A DNA stretch of 64,000 bases from Photobacterium aquimaris (GTDB taxonomy: Bacteria; Pseudomonadota; Gammaproteobacteria; Enterobacterales; Vibrionaceae), in assembly GCF_002954455.1 (NCBI RefSeq), contig NZ_MSCC01000001.1, positions 220,497-284,496 of the forward strand, given 5' to 3'. The notes beneath the pieces are model-generated. The model did no database searches, was not told the origin of the DNA, and saw only the letters and a list, made by a program, of their open reading frames with translations. Shown here piece after piece: positions 22,077-31,209 of the stretch. Numbering within the stretch: the stretch's first letter is position 1; each line of letters starts with the position of its first letter. The position numbers and the translations under genes are program-made.

Positions 22077-22086
22077 GATTGCTTTA

Positions 22087-22116
22087 AGAAAGGAGCCCTA
22101 GGCTCCTTTCTTTTTA
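22087..22116 (+). terminator. Terminator after rpsO
   Basis: The stem AGAAAGGAGCC/GGCTCCTTTCT has a three-base loop and is followed by TTTTTATC. pnp lies downstream, so either read-through or a pnp promoter in 22120-22300 supplies pnp transcripts. Confidence 0.88.
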
Positions 22117-22317
22117 TCTGCTCTTTTTATTACTGATACCGCTATTATTGATTCGCCTTCCTGTCATCTTTTCTAATTTCGTCTACTATCTGTACCGGAG
22201 TTAAGCTCAAGTTTGTTGTATGAATGCTTACGCAGAGATATGATAGGTGGTGAGTAAATAACTGCACATTTCCACTATTTTTATGGCTTTGCGAGTCGTT
22301 TTCGTCGACCTTCAGGT

Positions 22318-22364
22318 CGCGGCTAATAAAAGTTTTCGTCATATGAGAACTTTGATTAGTCGCG
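22318..22364 (+). promoter_or_regulatory. Long leader hairpin of pnp (RNase III-type site)
   Basis: Two 20-base arms (22318-22337 and 22345-22364) pair with 17 Watson-Crick pairs, two G-U pairs and one mismatch around a seven-base loop. It lies about 107 bases before pnp. In E. coli the pnp mRNA leader folds into a long stem cut by RNase III, which starts PNPase autoregulation. The same role is inferred from position and shape. Confidence 0.65.
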
Positions 22365-22470
22365 ATACGTGAAATCATAATAAAGTGGACATCAATTACA
22401 TGACGCTTATGTTTGTGTTGGTTATAATTGACCTGCAAATAGAAAGCGGAATATATTTAAGGAAATTCAC

Positions 22471-24594
22471 GTGAATCCTATCGTAAAGACTTTCCAGTAC
22501 GGTAACCACACGGTTACTCTTGAGACTGGTGTTATAGCACGTCAAGCGACTGCTGCAGTAATGGTTAGCATGGACGACACATCAGTGTTCGTTTCTGTTG
22601 TTGGTAAGAAAACAGCAGTAGAAGGTCAAGACTTCTTCCCACTAACAGTGAACTACCAAGAGCGTACTTACGCTGCAGGTAAAATCCCTGGTGGTTTCTT
22701 CAAGCGTGAAGGCCGTCCTTCTGAAGGCGAAACACTGACTGCACGTCTAATCGACCGTCCAATCCGTCCGTTATTCCCAGATGATTTCAAAAACGAAGTA
22801 CAAGTTATTGCAACAGTGGTTTCTGTAAACCCTGCTGTTAACCCTGATATGGTTACAATGATTGGTACTTCTGCAGCACTTGCTATTTCTGGTATTCCAT
22901 TTAATGGTCCTATCGGTGCGGCACGTGTAGGTTACATTAACGATCAATTCGTTCTTAACCCAAGCAATGAAGAGCTAGAAACAAGCCGTCTAGATCTTGT
23001 TGTTGCTGGTACTAAAGATGCAGTATTGATGGTTGAGTCAGAAGCTGACCGTCTATCTGAAGAGCAAATGCTACAAGCTGTTGTATTTGGTCACGACCAA
23101 CAACAAGTTGTTATCAATGCAATCAATGAGTTTGCAGCTGAAGTTGCGACTCCTGCTTGGGATTGGACTGCACCTGCAGAGAACACAGCACTTAAAGCTA
23201 AGATCGCAGAACTTGCAGAAGCTAAGCTTGTTGAAGCTTACCAAATCACAGAGAAAATGGCGCGTTACGACCGTATTCATGAGATTGCAGCTGAAGTAAA
23301 TGACGCGATTGTTGCTGAAGATGCTGATGCAAATGCGAAAGAAATCCACACTATCTTCCACGATTTAGAGAAGACAGTTGTACGTGGCCGTATCATTGCT
23401 GGTCACCCACGTATCGATGGTCGTGAAAAAGACATGGTTCGTGCGCTAGACGTACGTACTGGTGTACTTCCACGTACTCACGGTTCTTCACTATTTACAC
23501 GTGGTGAGACTCAAGCACTTGTTACTGCAACATTGGGTACACAACGTGATGCTCAAATCATTGATAGCATCATGGGTGAGAAGAAAGATCACTTCCTTCT
23601 TCACTACAACTTCCCTCCATACTGTGTAGGTGAAACTGGTTTCGTTGGTTCACCTAAGCGTCGTGAAATTGGTCACGGTAAGTTGGCGAAGCGTGGTATT
23701 CAAGCGGTAATGCCATCTGTTGACGAATTCCCATACACAGTACGCGTAGTATCAGAAATCACCGAATCTAACGGTTCATCTTCAATGGCTTCTGTATGTG
23801 GTACGTCGCTAGCACTTATGGATGCTGGTGTGCCAATTAAAGCGTCTGTTGCGGGTATCGCAATGGGTCTTGTTAAAGAAGGCAATGATTTCGTTGTTCT
23901 TTCTGACATCCTTGGTGACGAAGATCACCTAGGTGACATGGACTTTAAAGTAGCGGGTACTGACGACGGTATCACAGCACTTCAGATGGATATCAAGATT
24001 GAAGGTATCACTAAAGAGATCATGGAAATTGCACTTAACCAAGCTAAAGGCGCGCGTAAGCACATCCTTAGCGTAATGGATAATGCAATTAACTCTCCTC
24101 GTGAAGAGATCTCTCAGTTTGCTCCTCGCATTCACATGATGAAGATCAACCCAGAGAAGATCAAAGATGTTATCGGTAAAGGTGGTGCAGTTATCCGTGC
24201 ACTAACTGAAGAAACTGGTACTACAATCGAGATCGAAGACGATGGTACAGTGAAGATCGCTGCGACTGAAGGTACTGCTGCACAAGAAGCAATCCGTCGC
24301 ATCGAAGAAATCACTGCAGACGTTGAAGTTGGCCGTGTTTACACTGGTAAAGTAATGCGTATCGTTGACTTCGGTGCGTTTGTATCAGTTATCGGTGCAA
24401 AAGAAGGTCTAGTTCACATTTCTCAAATCTCACAAGATCGTGTAGAGAAAGTGTCTGATTACCTACAAATGGGTCAAGAAGTTCAAGTTAAAGTACTTGA
24501 AATCGACCGTCAAGGCCGTATTCGTCTAAGCATGAAAGAAGCAGTAGAAGCGCCAGCCGCAGCTCCTGCACAAGACGAGCAGCCACAAGGCTAA
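22471..24594 (+). CDS. pnp: Polyribonucleotide nucleotidyltransferase (PNPase)
   Basis: PNPase is the 3'-5' phosphorolytic exonuclease of the RNA degradosome. Two RNase PH domains (about 1-230 and 310-545) surround a helical domain, then KH ([16 protein letters not shown]) and S1 ([20 protein letters not shown]) domains follow. Active-site blocks [14 protein letters not shown] and [10 protein letters not shown] are present. It starts at GTG 22471 with AAGGA upstream, giving [19 protein letters not shown]. The 707 residues are normal. Confidence 0.98.
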   Translation: MNPIVKTFQYGNHTVTLETGVIARQATAAVMVSMDDTSVFVSVVGKKTAVEGQDFFPLTVNYQERTYAAGKIPGGFFKREGRPSEGETLTARLIDRPIRPLFPDDFKNEVQVIATVVSVNPAVNPDMVTMIGTSAALAISGIPFNGPIGAARVGYINDQFVLNPSNEELETSRLDLVVAGTKDAVLMVESEADRLSEEQMLQAVVFGHDQQQVVINAINEFAAEVATPAWDWTAPAENTALKAKIAELAEAKLVEAYQITEKMARYDRIHEIAAEVNDAIVAEDADANAKEIHTIFHDLEKTVVRGRIIAGHPRIDGREKDMVRALDVRTGVLPRTHGSSLFTRGETQALVTATLGTQRDAQIIDSIMGEKKDHFLLHYNFPPYCVGETGFVGSPKRREIGHGKLAKRGIQAVMPSVDEFPYTVRVVSEITESNGSSSMASVCGTSLALMDAGVPIKASVAGIAMGLVKEGNDFVVLSDILGDEDHLGDMDFKVAGTDDGITALQMDIKIEGITKEIMEIALNQAKGARKHILSVMDNAINSPREEISQFAPRIHMMKINPEKIKDVIGKGGAVIRALTEETGTTIEIEDDGTVKIAATEGTAAQEAIRRIEEITADVEVGRVYTGKVMRIVDFGAFVSVIGAKEGLVHISQISQDRVEKVSDYLQMGQEVQVKVLEIDRQGRIRLSMKEAVEAPAAAPAQDEQPQG

Positions 24595-24617
24595 GCGTTT
24601 TGCTAATATCATGATAT

Positions 24618-24642
24618 AAAGGGGCTAATAGCCCCTTTTTTT
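24618..24642 (+). terminator. Terminator after pnp
   Basis: The stem AAAGGGGC/GCCCCTTT with a five-base loop is followed by a T run. Confidence 0.88.
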
Positions 24643-24698
24643 GATCTAAATATTATCATAGACGCTGGATCGTCATTGATGTCACAGGGAGAACTGAG

Positions 24699-25601
24699 TT
24701 GATAATACGCCATCTTCAATATGTTGTAATTGCATCTGCATTAATGCTAAGCGGATGTTCGGTAATGCCTACAACATGGAGCCATCCGCCAATGGCGATC
24801 CCTTATCAACCTAGTTTGCCGCAGCAGATTCAGTTGGCACGGATTGAGCAAATATTACAGCAGCCTAATATTCCTCAAACAACATTAGCAACCATTTATT
24901 ATGATCGTGGTTTATTGCATGACAGTTTAGGTCTACGCGATTTAGCGCGGTTAGATTTTAATAAGTCGTTAAAGTTAAACCCAAATCAACCGGACTTATT
25001 TAATGTTGCCGGGGTGATATTTACTCAAATGGGGATGTTTGATTCAGCTTATGAGTCATTTGATTCAACGCTGGATTTAGCCCCAGATCATCCTTATGCA
25101 CATCGTAATCGCGGTATCGCATTGTATTACGGTGAGCGTTATGAGCTCGCTAACGATGATTTATTACCTCATTATCAGCAAGATATTGATGATCCTTACC
25201 GTGTTATCTGGCTGTATATCAATGATTTAAAATTGGTGCCTCAGCAAGCACAGACATTGCTTCAACAGCGTTATGCCGCGAGTGATAAAAAAGATTGGGG
25301 CTGGCAGATTGTGCGGATGTACCTTGGTGAGGTCAGTGAAGAGCAGTTTTTAACAGATATTGCAGAGCAGAGTAAAGATAACGAGCAATTAGCGCTGCGA
25401 TTGACAGAAGGGTATTTTTATCTAGCGCAACGTTACCAACAGCAGCAAGATTATCCAACTGCGATCATGCTTTATAAATTGGCATTATCAGGCAATGTGT
25501 ATGAATTTATTGAACATCGACTATCGTTACTTGAACTAAATCGTATTTTTACCGCAGAGCAAAATGCAACGGCTGTAGAGACGGCCTCTCCAACGGCATA
25601 G
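24699..25601 (+). CDS. nlpI: Lipoprotein NlpI, TPR-containing
   Basis: NlpI is an outer-membrane lipoprotein that recruits the Prc protease and scaffolds peptidoglycan endopeptidases. The signal ends in the lipobox LSGC with Cys 20. TPR-like helices follow (YYDRGLLHDSLGLRDLARLDF, then FNVAGVIFTQMGMFDSAYESF and YAHRNRGIALYYGERYELA). It starts at TTG 24699, with AGGGAG eight bases upstream. 300 residues, as in E. coli. It is placed after pnp, as in enterobacteria. Confidence 0.95.
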   Translation: MIIRHLQYVVIASALMLSGCSVMPTTWSHPPMAIPYQPSLPQQIQLARIEQILQQPNIPQTTLATIYYDRGLLHDSLGLRDLARLDFNKSLKLNPNQPDLFNVAGVIFTQMGMFDSAYESFDSTLDLAPDHPYAHRNRGIALYYGERYELANDDLLPHYQQDIDDPYRVIWLYINDLKLVPQQAQTLLQQRYAASDKKDWGWQIVRMYLGEVSEEQFLTDIAEQSKDNEQLALRLTEGYFYLAQRYQQQQDYPTAIMLYKLALSGNVYEFIEHRLSLLELNRIFTAEQNATAVETASPTA

Positions 25602-25619
25602 CGCTGATGATTTTCTATA

Positions 25620-25653
25620 AAAATAGCCGCTTATCATAGCGGCTATTTTTTTA
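25620..25653 (+). terminator. Terminator after nlpI
   Basis: The 12-bp perfect stem AAAATAGCCGCT/AGCGGCTATTTT is followed by a T run; it lies between convergent nlpI and ubiV. Confidence 0.9.
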
Positions 25654-25660
25654 TTCTAAA

Positions 25661-25695
25661 CGAACCTCGAACCTCGAACCTCGAACCTCGAACCT
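25661..25695. repeat. Five perfect tandem copies of a 7-bp unit
   Basis: CGAACCT is repeated five times without error (25661-25695). The array abuts and shares one base with the ubiV stop codon (TTA at 25695-25697 on the plus strand). The 7-bp unit is not a multiple of three, so slippage would not matter to coding here but would alter the 3' end of the ubiUV transcript. Confidence 0.95.
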
Positions 25696-26570
25696 TAGCG
25701 AATATCTAATCCTGCTAGATTATGCCAGTAACCATTGCATTGATGACCATCAGCAAGTGAGTGATGAATATCACCTTGTTCATTGGCTCGGAAATCATCA
25801 ATCAGTGTCAGGGTATCAAGTCCCATTGGGCTTAATCGCACTACATCGACCATATCTTTCATGCCTTTCAAATCGTTAATCAGGTTATAACAGTAACCGG
25901 ATTGGGTTTGAATGCCATTAAGGGTGAAGACTTTTTGATCTTCTTGGCTGTTAACTGTGATCCCTTGCGGATACTTAATACAACAAGTTTCGCAATCATC
26001 TTTAGCTTTATTTTCAGCCCTAGCAGTAAAGCAGCGCGCAGAGTAAGCTAATGGAAGGTAGCCATAACTGAACACTTCGGTTTCAAATTGTTGACGTATT
26101 CCAAGTGCTTCGCATTCGATTAGTGTGTTACGTAACCAATCACGAGACAGTTCAACTGGCATACACCAACGGGTCATGCCTTGTTTAGCAAACAATTTCA
26201 ACGTCTGTGCGTTATAGCAGTTTACCGCTGGCCCTACTACAAATGGCACTTTGCTTTGTGAGGCAAGTTGAATCGCAGATACATCGTTAGCTTCAACAAT
26301 AAAGTCGCCATTATCGATATATTTTTTCATGATGTTGACTTCGCTAGGTGCTTCTAGCAACGCCATGGTTGACAGCACTACCTGCTTACCATTTGCAGCG
26401 AGCTCTTTGGCGATATCAATCCATTGGGCTGGTTTTAATGCTCGACGTTTAGAACACACCGTTTCCCCTAAATAAATCACATCAACATTGCTGTGCTTGG
26501 CTTGTTGATAAAATGTTTCAACATCATGCTGAGGCCAAAAGTAAAGCAATGGTCCAAGTGAATATTTCAT
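25695..26570 (-). CDS. ubiV: O2-independent ubiquinone biosynthesis protein UbiV (U32 peptidase family)
   Basis: UbiV works with UbiU as a 4Fe-4S heterodimer that hydroxylates ubiquinone precursors without oxygen. It has the family start MKYSLGPLLYFWP and cluster-type cysteines in ETVCSKRRA and in CFTARAENKAKDDCETCC. I chose ATG 26570 (291 residues) because AAGGAT lies just upstream; the frame extends 12 codons further. Its start is 10 bases after the ubiU stop, so the pair is one operon. Confidence 0.94.
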   Translation of the reverse strand: MKYSLGPLLYFWPQHDVETFYQQAKHSNVDVIYLGETVCSKRRALKPAQWIDIAKELAANGKQVVLSTMALLEAPSEVNIMKKYIDNGDFIVEANDVSAIQLASQSKVPFVVGPAVNCYNAQTLKLFAKQGMTRWCMPVELSRDWLRNTLIECEALGIRQQFETEVFSYGYLPLAYSARCFTARAENKAKDDCETCCIKYPQGITVNSQEDQKVFTLNGIQTQSGYCYNLINDLKGMKDMVDVVRLSPMGLDTLTLIDDFRANEQGDIHHSLADGHQCNGYWHNLAGLDIR

Positions 26571-26580
26571 TAATGATCCT

Positions 26581-27588
26581 TTATTGCCATTTACGGTGGT
26601 ATGCACCTAACGTTGTTTGTTTACCTTCAGACAAATTACCTAGGCATGCATTCCACGCAGGATTAACACTGTAGCCTTCAGGATTTGCTAAATAGTGGTC
26701 AATCGCAGCGCGCCAAGTGCGAGTCACTTGTTCTACATACGCTGGGCTACGTTGACGGCCTTCAATCTTAACCGAAGCAATATTGGCTTTAAAAAGCTCA
26801 GGTAGAATCTCTAATGTATTAAGACTGGTAGGCTCTTCTAGTGCATGGAAGCGCTTGTTATTACCATCGATATTAATATCAAATCGACCCTTACATAAGG
26901 TTGGATAACCCGCATTTTCACCCGCAGCATAGCGATCAATTAGCACTTCATTTAAGCGTGATTCTAGCCCTTGTGGTGTTTCTTGCCAGCGAACATATTT
27001 AGCCGGTGAACAAGCACCAACAGTATTGGGTGATTCACCTGTCATGTAAGAAGATAAATAACAGCGACCTTCAGACATAATGCACAAGCTACCAAAAGCA
27101 AAAACTTCTAATTGCATATCGGTATTACGTGCTAACTGCTTTACTTGGTGTATAGACAGTACGCGCGGTAATACTACTCGCTTGATATTGAAGTTTTGTT
27201 GATAAAATTCAATCGCAGCAATGTTGGTTGCTGATGCTTGTACCGAAAGATGCAATTCTAAATCGGGGTAGGTGGTAGCGGCATATTCAAGTACACCGAT
27301 ATCAGCCACAATCAGCGCATCCACGCCCATTGCTGCAGCATTATCAACTGCTTTAGTCCAACGACTAAAACCATCTGGATGGGCAAAAGTGTTTAAAGCA
27401 ACATGCAATTTACGATCATGATCTTTTACATACTGCACTGCTTTTTCAAGTTTGCGATCAGTAAAGTTTAAACCCGCAAAGTGGCGAGCGTTAGTATCGT
27501 CTTTAAAGCCGATATAAACTGCATCTGCACCATTATCAATAGCCGTTTTTAATGCTGGTAAATTGCCAGCTGGGCAAAGAAGCTCCAT
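26581..27588 (-). CDS. ubiU: O2-independent ubiquinone biosynthesis protein UbiU (U32 peptidase family)
   Basis: UbiU is the partner of UbiV in anaerobic ubiquinone synthesis. It begins MELLCPAGNLPALKTAIDNGAD and carries the U32 signature region VFAFGSLCIMSEGRCYLSSYMTG, with cysteines continuing at GACSPAKY and PTLCKGRF; these four match the cluster ligands. 335 residues, normal. An FNR-like site lies 90 bases upstream. Confidence 0.95.
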   Translation of the reverse strand: MELLCPAGNLPALKTAIDNGADAVYIGFKDDTNARHFAGLNFTDRKLEKAVQYVKDHDRKLHVALNTFAHPDGFSRWTKAVDNAAAMGVDALIVADIGVLEYAATTYPDLELHLSVQASATNIAAIEFYQQNFNIKRVVLPRVLSIHQVKQLARNTDMQLEVFAFGSLCIMSEGRCYLSSYMTGESPNTVGACSPAKYVRWQETPQGLESRLNEVLIDRYAAGENAGYPTLCKGRFDINIDGNNKRFHALEEPTSLNTLEILPELFKANIASVKIEGRQRSPAYVEQVTRTWRAAIDHYLANPEGYSVNPAWNACLGNLSEGKQTTLGAYHRKWQ

Positions 27589-27677
27589 GTTATTTTATTA
27601 TCCAATCTTTGCATAAAAGCGATGTTATTATAGTAAAAGTGTTTATTGTCGTAGATCTTGATGCTAGGCAGGTTTTG

Positions 27678-27691
27678 TTGATATTAAACAA
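27678..27691 (-). promoter_or_regulatory. FNR-like box upstream of ubiUV
   Basis: TTGAT-ATTA-AACAA matches the FNR consensus TTGATNNNNATCAA at nine of ten defined positions. It lies 90 bases before the ubiU start. Anaerobic induction of ubiUV by FNR is known in E. coli; its use here is inferred. Confidence 0.5.
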
Positions 27692-27729
27692 TAAAATTGT
27701 TACTAAATGATCGTGTTTTTAGACTGATA

Positions 27730-29826
27730 TCAACCAGTCAGATAAATTTTTTCCTTTAATAACAACTCTTCAAGTTCTTGTTTAGGCATTGGACGATGAA
27801 AATGAAACCCTTGAATATAGTCACAATTAAGGTTTGATAGTAGTGTCGCTTGTTGGCGAGTCTCAATCCCTTCAGCAACTACACTCATGTTAAGTGATTT
27901 GCCTAAATTGATAATATTTTCAATCAGGGTAATTTGTTTGGGAATGGTATCAATGTCTTTAATAAACGCCCGATCAATTTTAAGTTCATCAAGGGGAAAG
28001 CGGGCTAAATAAGACAATGAAGAATAACCGGTGCCAAAGTCATCAATTGATAGTGCAAATCCTTGTTTTTTAATTGCATTTAGCATTTGAATAGTATGCT
28101 CTCCGTCACTCATGACCGTACTTTCAGTTAGCTCAAAGGTAAAGTCAGCCGCATTAATGCCTGTGAGTTGACGCAGTTGATCGACAAAGCTGATTAACTT
28201 AGGATTTTCAAATTGTTGGGATGATAAGTTAATCGCGACACGGCCTTTTAAAAGCTGTTGTTTTTTCCATTGGTTAACGGTAGTAAAGACTTCTCGCATC
28301 ACCACTCGACCTAATTGTTCGATAAGACCTGAACGCTCAGCAACGGGAATAAACTGCGCTGGACTGATGTAACCTTCAACAGGGTGCTTCCAACGAACTA
28401 ATGCTTCAGCGCCATCAATTTCAAAGTTTTTAGCATTAACCTTAGGTTGATACCACACTTCGAGGCCGTTATTTTGTAGCGCTTTTTGAAGTTCGATTTC
28501 AAGCCATAAACGCATGCGAGCTTCTTTACTCATGGCGTCGCTGAACACCACCAATCGATTTCGACCACGGTTTTTGGCTTCATACATCGCAGTATCAGCA
28601 TTTTGCAACATCATTCGAGCATCATGACCATTACCTGGAGACTTAACCATGCCAATAGAGCAGGCAAGGTGTTTACTAAAATAGCGTAAATCAAAAGGTT
28701 GGTTAACTAAGGCAATGATTTTCTCTGCAATCACTTCACCGCTATTTTCATGTTCGGGATAAGCAACCAGTACCGCAAATTCATCACCACTTAAGTGACC
28801 AATTAACGCATTTTTAGGTAATAGCTGTTGCAAACGTTGAGCAATTTCTTGCAACACTTTATCGCCAATATGGTGTCCTAATGAATCATTGATATTTTTG
28901 AAGTTATCAATGTCTATATACAGCATAAACAGTGGTGTATTGGCTTTCATTAACAGATCTAATTGGCGACTAAAACCATAGCGGTTATAAAGCCCTGTTA
29001 ATGGATCAAGCTGCATTAGTTGCTCTATTTTATGCTGCTGGTCATCGCTGCGAGTGGCGGCGATGAGTTTTATTAATAGCGCAGCTTCACCCATTATAGT
29101 TATGGGAGTCGTGGTTAATAGTAGTGGTGAATTATTCTCACCATGTGCGGCATAATAATGTTGATTATCGCTATGGGTGATATTCTCCAGTTGTGTACTG
29201 TGACAAGGCTGCTTCTTATTATTAAGCAAGACATTACTCAGCGCTTGTCCCAATAGCGCATTTTTTGACGTTATTCCTAATAATTCAATGGCTCGCTGGT
29301 TAGCATTCATGATGATATTTTTTTCAACCACACAGATGCCATCTGTCATTAAGTTTTGTAGTTGATTGAGTTGGTGTTCCGACTCTTGTAAGGAATTAAT
29401 CAGAATATGCCGTTCTGAAGTATCAACCGAATGTAAAATAATGTGGCTGATATTACCGTCATTATTAGTTAATGGTGCCAGACTGATATGCAAACTGGTG
29501 TGCTGAGAGGTGTCGTTAATTATAATTTCAGCCTCAATCACCTCACCTTTAAAAGCACGGTCATAATAGGGTTTTAAGCATTGGTAATAATAACTGCCTA
29601 GAGTGTCGATATCGTTACTACCGAGCAGTTCATGTTGCGGTTTACCACTGATATCACAGTAACGCTCATTAACATGACAATAGTTGTGCCGGTCATCAAG
29701 AATAGCAAATAGGAAAGGACTATTATTTGTTAGTAATGGAAACCAATAGTCAAGTTGCTCTAGGTGCATGAATGTCTGATCCTTGACGCTATATTGAGAT
29801 ATTAATGATAAGGTGAAGTCTTCCAT
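27730..29826 (-). CDS. PAS-GGDEF-EAL cyclic-di-GMP signalling protein
   Basis: The order is two PAS-like sensory domains (about 25-140 and 150-260), a GGDEF domain (about 275-430) and an EAL domain (about 445-690). There are no membrane segments. The GGDEF signature reads SGDEF, an active variant in some cyclases. The EAL part keeps the usual catalytic set: EALVRWKHP, INLSSQQF, ELTESTVM, DDFGTGYSSL, LKIDRAFI and VVAEGIET. It is therefore probably an active phosphodiesterase, with cyclase activity open. A second start, ATG 29769, has the better ribosome site (AAGGA). It sits between ubiU and ubiT, which are adjacent in E. coli. Confidence 0.93.
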   Translation of the reverse strand: MEDFTLSLISQYSVKDQTFMHLEQLDYWFPLLTNNSPFLFAILDDRHNYCHVNERYCDISGKPQHELLGSNDIDTLGSYYYQCLKPYYDRAFKGEVIEAEIIINDTSQHTSLHISLAPLTNNDGNISHIILHSVDTSERHILINSLQESEHQLNQLQNLMTDGICVVEKNIIMNANQRAIELLGITSKNALLGQALSNVLLNNKKQPCHSTQLENITHSDNQHYYAAHGENNSPLLLTTTPITIMGEAALLIKLIAATRSDDQQHKIEQLMQLDPLTGLYNRYGFSRQLDLLMKANTPLFMLYIDIDNFKNINDSLGHHIGDKVLQEIAQRLQQLLPKNALIGHLSGDEFAVLVAYPEHENSGEVIAEKIIALVNQPFDLRYFSKHLACSIGMVKSPGNGHDARMMLQNADTAMYEAKNRGRNRLVVFSDAMSKEARMRLWLEIELQKALQNNGLEVWYQPKVNAKNFEIDGAEALVRWKHPVEGYISPAQFIPVAERSGLIEQLGRVVMREVFTTVNQWKKQQLLKGRVAINLSSQQFENPKLISFVDQLRQLTGINAADFTFELTESTVMSDGEHTIQMLNAIKKQGFALSIDDFGTGYSSLSYLARFPLDELKIDRAFIKDIDTIPKQITLIENIINLGKSLNMSVVAEGIETRQQATLLSNLNCDYIQGFHFHRPMPKQELEELLLKEKIYLTG

Positions 29827-29989
29827 CAGCAGTGTAAATGTTAGTTAGCGTAAATATAATGTTTATTAACAAAATAATGCTTAGTTTTAGCGATGCAGTT
29901 GATTTTTTTTGACTCAAGGCATAAAACAAATGGTCAAGATTGCCATACAATTCATTTTTAGCGTTCGATTTTAAACAGGAATACACATA

Positions 29990-30511
29990 GTGATTGCTCA
30001 ACTTAGAAAAAAATTGGTTCAACATGGCCCTGCATTATTACGCGTCCCTGTAAAACTGACCCCGTTCGCTATTCAAAAGAAAATGATGCTAGATGGCTTA
30101 GCAATGGTTTTTAAAGAAGCATTAGAAGACGGTGATTTTGAGTTCCTTGAAGATCGCTGGTTAAAAGTGGAAGTACGTGATTTAGAATTACAGTGGTTTA
30201 TTAGCTATCAAGACGAGAAATTAGTCGTTGCTGAGCAATGTGAGCATCATGATGTGAGCTTTAGTGGTGAGTGTAATGATTTAGTATTAATTGCAGCACG
30301 TAAAGAAGATCCTGATACACTGTTCTTTCAACGTCGTCTGCGTATTGAAGGTGATACCGAACTCGGATTAGAAGTAAAGAATTTGATGGACAGTATCGAT
30401 CTTGATTCTTTGCCTGCTCCAGTGAAATTTGTGTTACAGCAATCAGCTGATTTTATTCATCAGGGAATGCAGGCTAACGTGACTGACAACGAGGTAGTAC
30501 ATGCTCATTAG
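29990..30511 (+). CDS. ubiT: Ubiquinone biosynthesis accessory factor UbiT (SCP2 domain)
   Basis: UbiT binds hydrophobic quinone intermediates and is needed for O2-independent ubiquinone synthesis with UbiU and UbiV. The SCP2-like core includes VRDLELQWFISYQDEKLVV and ARKEDPDTLFFQRRLRIEGDTELGLEVKNLMD. It starts at GTG 29990 after CAGGA. 173 residues matches E. coli YhbT. It overlaps yhbS by 11 bases. Confidence 0.94.
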   Translation: MIAQLRKKLVQHGPALLRVPVKLTPFAIQKKMMLDGLAMVFKEALEDGDFEFLEDRWLKVEVRDLELQWFISYQDEKLVVAEQCEHHDVSFSGECNDLVLIAARKEDPDTLFFQRRLRIEGDTELGLEVKNLMDSIDLDSLPAPVKFVLQQSADFIHQGMQANVTDNEVVHAH

Positions 30512-31007
30512 ATCTGAAGCTCCTGCTGATATTTTATTGATAGATAGATTATTAAAAACTGTTTTTGAGACTGATGCTGAAGCTAATTTAGTGATGCGTC
30601 TGCGTGAAAATGGTTGTCGCACGTTATCATTAGTCGCTTGTACTGATGACGGTGAAGTGATTGGCCATGCTTTTTTTAGTCCGGTTACAGTGGCTGGACA
30701 AGAAACTAATTGGCAAGGTCTTGCGCCACTAGCGGTACGTGAAGATCATCGTCATCAAGGGGTTGGTCTAGCATTATTAGCAGAAGCACAAGCGACGTTA
30801 GCTGATTTTGATTATCCTGCGGTAGTGGTATTAGGCGATCCTAATTATTATCACCGTGCAGGTTATCAAGCAGCATTACAATATGACTTAACATGTTGTT
30901 GGCCAGCAACAGAAGAGGTTTTTATGGTGTTAGAAATTGCACCAGGTAGCATACAACAACATCAAGGTTTGGTTGAATATTGTGAAGAGTTTAATGCTCT
31001 AGCGTAA
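30501..31007 (+). CDS. yhbS: GNAT-family N-acetyltransferase YhbS
   Basis: This is a single GNAT domain of 168 residues. The acetyl-CoA loop VREDHRHQGVGLALLAEAQ and the strand FDYPAVVVLGDPNYYHRAGYQ are typical. Its start lies inside the end of ubiT, so translation is coupled. The substrate is unknown. Confidence 0.9.
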   Translation: MLIRSEAPADILLIDRLLKTVFETDAEANLVMRLRENGCRTLSLVACTDDGEVIGHAFFSPVTVAGQETNWQGLAPLAVREDHRHQGVGLALLAEAQATLADFDYPAVVVLGDPNYYHRAGYQAALQYDLTCCWPATEEVFMVLEIAPGSIQQHQGLVEYCEEFNALA

Positions 31008-31029
31008 TAAAAATCGACTCATAACGATT

Positions 31030-31073
31030 AAAAAAGCTGCAATCAGAGATGAACCTCAGATTGCAGCTTTTTG
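31030..31073 (+). terminator. Terminator after yhbS
   Basis: The stem AAAAAGCTGCAATC/GATTGCAGCTTTTT, with a 14-base partly paired loop, is followed by TTGG. Confidence 0.9.
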
Positions 31074-31209
31074 GTTTCTATTCATAAGTTATTAATAATT
31101 AAGTGTAATTGTTTTAATATTGGGAAGTAAGAACTCTTTATTTGTCATTTGGGTTCATATTTAGTGGTGGTATTTTATTGCTAATAAATAACTCTAAGGA
31201 ATAGCAGCA

